DNA of 64,000 nt, taken from positions 496,001 through 560,000 of the forward strand of contig NZ_VDGT01000001.1 of assembly GCF_006335015.1 (NCBI RefSeq). Reading direction: 5' to 3'. Numbering within the stretch: the stretch's first letter is position 1; every line of letters begins with the position of its first letter. Source of the stretch: Streptomyces sedi (lineage in GTDB: Bacteria > Actinomycetota > Actinomycetes > Streptomycetales > Streptomycetaceae). Positions 60,049 to 64,000 of the stretch are shown one piece after another. The position numbers were made by a program, and so were the translations under genes. The notes below the pieces were generated by a model. The model made no database searches and had not been told where the DNA came from. It saw only the letters and a program-made list of their open reading frames with translations.

Positions 60049-61790
60049 GCGTCACCTTCCTCGTCGTCGCCGAAGGCCCGCCCGCCGAACGCGTCGGAAC
60101 CGCCGGTGTCGCGGAACGCGCCTGCCGCGTCCGGCGCGTCGAACCCGCGCGGTTCGGCCGGCTCCCCGACGACCGGACCCGCGGCCGGGCCGCCGTCCTC
60201 CCCCGGCGCGGAAACGGTCGGCCGCGCGGCCTCCCGCAGCGCCTCGATCTCGGCCTGCCGGCCGGCGATCCGCTCGGCCACCTCGGGCAGCCTGGCCCGC
60301 ACCGCCGCCATGTCGGCCTCGGTGAACAGCTCGGCGCCGCGTTCGCCCACCAGCTGGCGGGCCAGCGCCAGGAAGTCGACGCCGGTCGCGCCGTCCCCGT
60401 CCCGTTCGGCGCCGATCCGCACCAGCCGGGGCAGATGGTCGGCGACCTGCTCCAACGTGTCCAACACCTGCTGCTGGTACCGGTACTCCAGGATCTCCGG
60501 CGCCTCGGCCGCGGTCACCGCGCGGATGTCGAGCGCCTGGGCCTCCAGCAGCGCCGCGTTGGCCCGCGCCTCGGACTCGGCCATCACATAGCGCTCGCGG
60601 GCGAGCGCCTCGGCGCGGTTGGTCTCCCGCTCCACGGCGGTGTCCATCTGCGCCTGGTACTGGGCGATGTCGGCCTGGATCGCGGAGAGTTCCTCCTGCT
60701 GGGTGGCCAGCTCCTTGGTCAGGTCGCCCTCGTCCTGCTCCTTGCGGAGCTGGAGCGCGTACTCGTGGGTGTAGGCCTCCTTGGCGACCCGCACCATCTC
60801 GGGCGCCGCGAGGTCCATGCGGTAGCCGCGGTCGCTGGGCTCGGCGTGGGTGATGTTGGCGTTGGTCAGCGCGACGGCCGGCAGGAACTGCTGGTTGAGC
60901 TGTTCGAGCAGTCGCCCGGTGTCCTCGCCCACCATGTTGTAGATGCCGGCGGCCTCCTGCTCGTAGATGAGGCTGCGAATGGTCTCGCTGACCGCGTTGT
61001 TCAGCTTCTCCTGGAAGCCGCGCACCGCGCCCAGGGTGTAGACGAATTCCACCGGGTCGCTGATGCGGAACTGAATGAAGAGATCGATCGACGCCTTCAC
61101 CCCGCTGCGCGTCGGTGCCTCACGGACGGGCGCGTTGAACGGGTATTCGCGGGTCGTGTTGATGATGTAGGAAACGCGCTTCCAGGGATTCAGCAGAATG
61201 ATCCGGCCGGGGCCGACGACCTGTTCCAGCTTGCCGAACCTGGTGATCAGCGCGTGGCAGCCGTCGGGCACCATCACCATGCCCTGGCGCCACCAGACGA
61301 AGCCGAACGCCAGCACCACGATCACCCAGGAGTGGATGCCGAAGAGCGGGTTGGTCAGCACGTCGTCCGTGGCGGCGCCGACGACCAGCGTGCCGACCGC
61401 GACCACGACCAGCAGCAGGAGCACGGGGAACATGCTCAGCAGCGAACGGCCGCGCGGGATCACCATCGGGCAGATGACGTGCACGCTGCCCGAGCCGGCG
61501 CGGCGCTGCTCGCTGTGGTTCAGCGCCTCGCCGGCGTCGTCCAGTGCGACGGTCTTCTGCTCCATGATGGTGTCGGTCGCCGCACCGCCCTGGTCCTTGG
61601 CGGCGGGGAAGTCGTTCGGGTCCATCCCGTCTTCCCGACCGTTGTGCGCCGCGCCCCGCGTTCCGCCGTTCTCCGTCTCGCCGAGGCGGCTGTGGACCTC
61701 GCTCTGAACGGCGGCCCTGGGATCCGTTCCCTCGGTCACCGCGCGCGCGATTCTTCTCACGCTCTGGTTTCGCGCCACGAGTCCCCCCAT
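60045..61790 (-). CDS. SPFH/Band-7 membrane protein (first of pair)
   Basis: A 581-residue SPFH protein: a disordered N-terminal 100 residues, two transmembrane helices (LLSMFPVLLLLVVVAVGTLVVGA; SWVIVVLAFGFVWW), SPFH domain (MVPDGCHALITRFGKLEQVVGPGRIILLN) and a long coiled coil (LATQQEELSAIQADIAQYQAQMDTAVERETNRAEALARE), then a Pro/Gly-rich acidic tail. The ATG at 61790 has a weak ribosome site; GTG at 61778 follows GGGGGGA and is a realistic alternative. Confidence 0.85.
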   Translation of the reverse strand: MGGLVARNQSVRRIARAVTEGTDPRAAVQSEVHSRLGETENGGTRGAAHNGREDGMDPNDFPAAKDQGGAATDTIMEQKTVALDDAGEALNHSEQRRAGSGSVHVICPMVIPRGRSLLSMFPVLLLLVVVAVGTLVVGAATDDVLTNPLFGIHSWVIVVLAFGFVWWRQGMVMVPDGCHALITRFGKLEQVVGPGRIILLNPWKRVSYIINTTREYPFNAPVREAPTRSGVKASIDLFIQFRISDPVEFVYTLGAVRGFQEKLNNAVSETIRSLIYEQEAAGIYNMVGEDTGRLLEQLNQQFLPAVALTNANITHAEPSDRGYRMDLAAPEMVRVAKEAYTHEYALQLRKEQDEGDLTKELATQQEELSAIQADIAQYQAQMDTAVERETNRAEALARERYVMAESEARANAALLEAQALDIRAVTAAEAPEILEYRYQQQVLDTLEQVADHLPRLVRIGAERDGDGATGVDFLALARQLVGERGAELFTEADMAAVRARLPEVAERIAGRQAEIEALREAARPTVSAPGEDGGPAAGPVVGEPAEPRGFDAPDAAGAFRDTGGSDAFGGRAFGDDEEGDA

Positions 61791-61846
61791 CTTTTCCGTC
61801 GTGCCTGTGCGTCGTGCATACGCGTCGCACGTTTTCCGCCGTACGC

Positions 61847-61876
61847 GCGCCGGTCATTGGACACCATGACCGGCGC
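61847..61876. terminator. Hairpin between aldo/keto reductase and SPFH genes
   Basis: 11-bp perfect arms GCGCCGGTCAT with an 8-base loop, about 70 bases after the aldo/keto reductase stop. Also a possible operator upstream of the SPFH pair. Confidence 0.55.
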
Positions 61877-61944
61877 GGGGGAAAGGCGGGGCGGGAGATC
61901 GTTACAGGGTTAACGCTTCCGCGAACGCGGTGCGTGGCGCGGGA

Positions 61945-62928
61945 TCAGCGCAGCGGGGCGGCGACGCCCGTCACGGCGTGCGGGGTGTACGGCTCGGCGA
62001 GATGGGCGATCTCCTCGTCGCTCAGGGTCAGTTCGGTCGCGGCGAGGGCGTCCTCGACATGGCCGGCGCGGGTGGCGCCCACGATGGGGGCGGTGACGGT
62101 GGGCTGGGCGAGCAGCCAGGCGAGCGCGACCTGGGCGGGCGGGACCTCGCGGCGGCGCGCGGTCTCCCGAACACGGTCGACGATCTCCCGGTCGCCCGGC
62201 TGGTAGAGCGTGCCGGTCATGGCGTCGGTCTCGGAGCGGGCGGTGGTCTCCTCCCAGGGGCGGGTGAGCCGGCCGCGCGCGAGGGGGCTCCAGGGGATGA
62301 CGCCCACGCCCTGGTCGGCGCAGAGCGGCAGCATCTCGCGCTCCTCCTCGCGGTAGATCAGGTTGTAGTGGTTCTGCATGGAGACGAAACGGGTCCAGCC
62401 GTTGCGCTCGGCGGTGTGCTGCGCCTTGGCGAACTGCCAGGCCCACATGGAGGAGGCGCCGATGTAGCGGGCCTTGCCGGCCTTCACCACGTCGTGCAGG
62501 GCCTCCATGGTCTCCTCGATCGGGGTGTCCGGGTCGAAGCGGTGGATCTGGTAGAGGTCCACGTAGTCGGTGCCGAGGCGGCGCAGGCTGTGGTCGATCT
62601 CGCTGAGGATCGCCTTGCGCGACAGCCCGGCGCCGTTGGGTCCCTGGCGCATCCGGCTGAAGACCTTGGTGGCGATGACGACCTCGTCGCGGCGCGCGTA
62701 CTCGGCGAGGGCGCGGCCGGTGATCTCCTCGCTGGTGCCGTCGGAGTAGACGTTGGCCGTGTCGAAGAAGGTGACGCCGGCCTCGACGGCCCGGCGGATC
62801 AGTGGCCGGCTGCTCTCCTCGTCCAGTGTCCACGGGTGCGCGCCGCGCTCGGGCACCCCGAAGCTCATGCAGCCGAGGCAGATCGCCGAGACCTCCAGGC
62901 CTGTCGTGCCCAGTCGTGTGTACCGCAT
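61945..62928 (-). CDS. Aldo/keto reductase
   Basis: A 327-residue aldo/keto reductase: MRYTRLGTTGLEVSAICLGCMSFG, the catalytic DTANVYSDG (Asp, Tyr), Lys in VIATKV, His in DLYQIHRFD, and NADPH-binding near IVGATRAGHVEDAL. GGGAGG precedes the ATG at 62928. Substrate unknown; closest in style to YajO/YeaE-like reductases. Confidence 0.93.
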   Translation of the reverse strand: MRYTRLGTTGLEVSAICLGCMSFGVPERGAHPWTLDEESSRPLIRRAVEAGVTFFDTANVYSDGTSEEITGRALAEYARRDEVVIATKVFSRMRQGPNGAGLSRKAILSEIDHSLRRLGTDYVDLYQIHRFDPDTPIEETMEALHDVVKAGKARYIGASSMWAWQFAKAQHTAERNGWTRFVSMQNHYNLIYREEEREMLPLCADQGVGVIPWSPLARGRLTRPWEETTARSETDAMTGTLYQPGDREIVDRVRETARRREVPPAQVALAWLLAQPTVTAPIVGATRAGHVEDALAATELTLSDEEIAHLAEPYTPHAVTGVAAPLR

Positions 62929-63233
62929 CCTCGGCCTCCCGTCGGTCGTCGCGGCCGTGGTCGTTCCCGGCCGTGGCGGTGCCGATCCTAGGCGGCTGGA
63001 GTCCACACGAGGCAAGTCCGAGTCCGGGCGGCGGTACCGGACATCGCGCTCCCGGACATCACCATCGCCGACACAGCAGACATAGCTGACATGACGGACG
63101 GCGACGCGGTGGTCGGACCCGGCTGCCCGTTCGTCCTCAACGGCGGCCCGAGGGCCTCGCGTCGCACCGCTGAACCGCCATCCCGGCGCCCGCGGGCCCG
63201 CGGGCACCGGCCTCGGTCTGTCTCACGGGCCTC

Positions 63234-63392
63234 CTACCCCACCGGGTCCCAGAGGCCGACGCCCCGACGCTCCTCCCCCGCTGCCACCCGCACGCGCCCG
63301 TCCACCTCCACCACCGCGACATCCACGATCGCCTCACCCGAGGGAATCCGGCTGCTCCTGACCAACCGCCCGTCAGCGTTACTCTCCGTCAT
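63234..63392 (-). CDS. Small hypothetical protein
   Basis: A possible 52-residue protein (MTESNADGRLVRSSRIPSGE...), ending WDPVG. The internal VDVAVVEVDGRVRVAAGEE looks like a beta-hairpin. Codon use resembles genes, but the ribosome site is poor. It lies just downstream of the BTAD gene. Confidence 0.4.
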   Translation of the reverse strand: MTESNADGRLVRSSRIPSGEAIVDVAVVEVDGRVRVAAGEERRGVGLWDPVG

Positions 63393-63439
63393 GTCCCCGA
63401 CGCTAGCCGACGGCTCTGACAACGCGCTCCGTGACGACC

Positions 63440-64000
63440 TCAGCCCAGGGTCGGGGCCGACTCGCGCCAGGTGGGGAGGAGTTCGTCGAGCAGGCCCTCC
63501 GTCTGGGCGGGCAGCGGGGTGGCCGGGCCGAAGAGCTGGCCGTGGTGGGCGACCAGCCAGGCGACGGCGCCGGTCAGCCACTCGGCGCGGCCCGTCGCGT
63601 GGGCGGAGCGCAGCAGTTCGTTCCAGAGCCGCTCGTCCGTGGGCGCCGCGGCCAGCGCGGAGCGGACGGCGGCGTAGGCGGCCTCGCCGTCGCCCGCCGC
63701 GCGGTGCTCCCCGGCCAGGGTCAGCGCGATCTCGGCGACCAGCAGCGGGTACTGCGCGTCCACGATCTCGTGCTCCAGCCAGCCGAAACCGGCACCGGCC
63801 TCCCGCTGTTCGCCCAGCGGCGCGCCGCGCGCCAGCGCCAGCGCGTCCGTCAGCTTGCGCATCCGGTCCGCCGGGCGGCCGGCCTCCGTCGGGTTCTCGC
63901 TGACCAGCACCTGGTGGTGCAGGGTGCGCAGCACGTCCCAGTCGGAGAGCACGTCGTCGGTCAACGCGAGGCGCCCGTCCGGCTCGACCCGCAGCCGGGG
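63440..64000 (-). CDS. BTAD-domain protein, 3' part only
   Basis: The frame is open from the right edge of the window to the stop at 63440 (186 residues visible), so this is the C-terminal part of a longer gene. DGRLALTDDVLSDWDVLRTLHHQVL followed by EIALTLAGEHRAAGDGEAAYAAVRSALAAAPTDERLWNELLRSAHATG is the bacterial transcriptional activator domain (TPR-like) of SARP-type and LysM-BTAD proteins. The N-terminal domains are outside the window. Confidence 0.8.
   Translation of the reverse strand, partial: PRLRVEPDGRLALTDDVLSDWDVLRTLHHQVLVSENPTEAGRPADRMRKLTDALALARGAPLGEQREAGAGFGWLEHEIVDAQYPLLVAEIALTLAGEHRAAGDGEAAYAAVRSALAAAPTDERLWNELLRSAHATGRAEWLTGAVAWLVAHHGQLFGPATPLPAQTEGLLDELLPTWRESAPTLG

Noticed and set aside
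63091..63903. A 270-codon frame at the right end
   Set aside because: Antisense to the BTAD gene and the small gene at 63234; Arg-rich shadow.

Overview
The window is high-GC (about 70-74 %) actinobacterial chromosome, almost certainly Streptomyces or a close relative. Evidence: strong third-position GC in every gene, many GTG/TTG starts behind GGAGG-type ribosome sites, ATGA/GTGA overlaps inside operons, a complete cvnABCD conservon, a DUF5753 XRE regulator paired with an S-adenosyl methyltransferase, rare TTA (bldA-type) leucine codons, a cobalamin riboswitch ahead of metE, and the dispersed GCGCAGTTCCCCGCGCCCC element common in streptomycetes.

0-9.6 kb: a small exported protein; a LURP-one-like protein; a two-gene operon with an AbiEii-type nucleotidyltransferase and an unknown partner; a zwf-GH15 pair; a streptogrisin-fold protein that has lost its catalytic triad; a NADAR protein; small hypotheticals; and a stub that looks like the N-terminus of a TerD protein. 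9.8-18.3 kb: B12-regulated metE, a GT-B-like protein, an NB-ARC/TPR ATPase with an amyloid-signalling-like N-terminus and a TTA codon, then XRE regulator plus methyltransferase. 18.4-22.8 kb: the conservon (sensor kinase, roadblock, DUF742, small GTPase). 23.1-27.9 kb: a compact operon KS-ACP, free-standing adenylation enzyme, FAD oxidoreductase, probably a small unassigned biosynthetic cluster, followed by about 1 kb without convincing genes.

29-40.9 kb: GAF/PAS protein, two TetR regulators each divergent from an enzyme, an ABC exporter, an XRE/MmyB regulator divergent from an SDR, an MMPL exporter and a secreted SGNH hydrolase. 41-43.5 kb holds what I consider the most interesting locus: a SigE-family ECF sigma factor, a membrane protein probably acting as its anti-sigma, and two exported proteins with near-identical signal peptides and 5' regions. 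The ectodomain of the putative anti-sigma is homologous to the larger exported protein, and the smaller one looks like an internally deleted copy of it.

44-50 kb: a complete Mrp cation/proton antiporter operon (A with fused B domain, C, D, E, F, G). 50-57 kb: quinone oxidoreductase divergent from a Cys-type membrane formate dehydrogenase operon (alpha, beta, NrfD). 57-64 kb: Pr6Pr-like membrane protein, DinB-like protein, two coupled SPFH proteins, an aldo/keto reductase, and the 3' part of a BTAD-containing gene that runs off the right edge.
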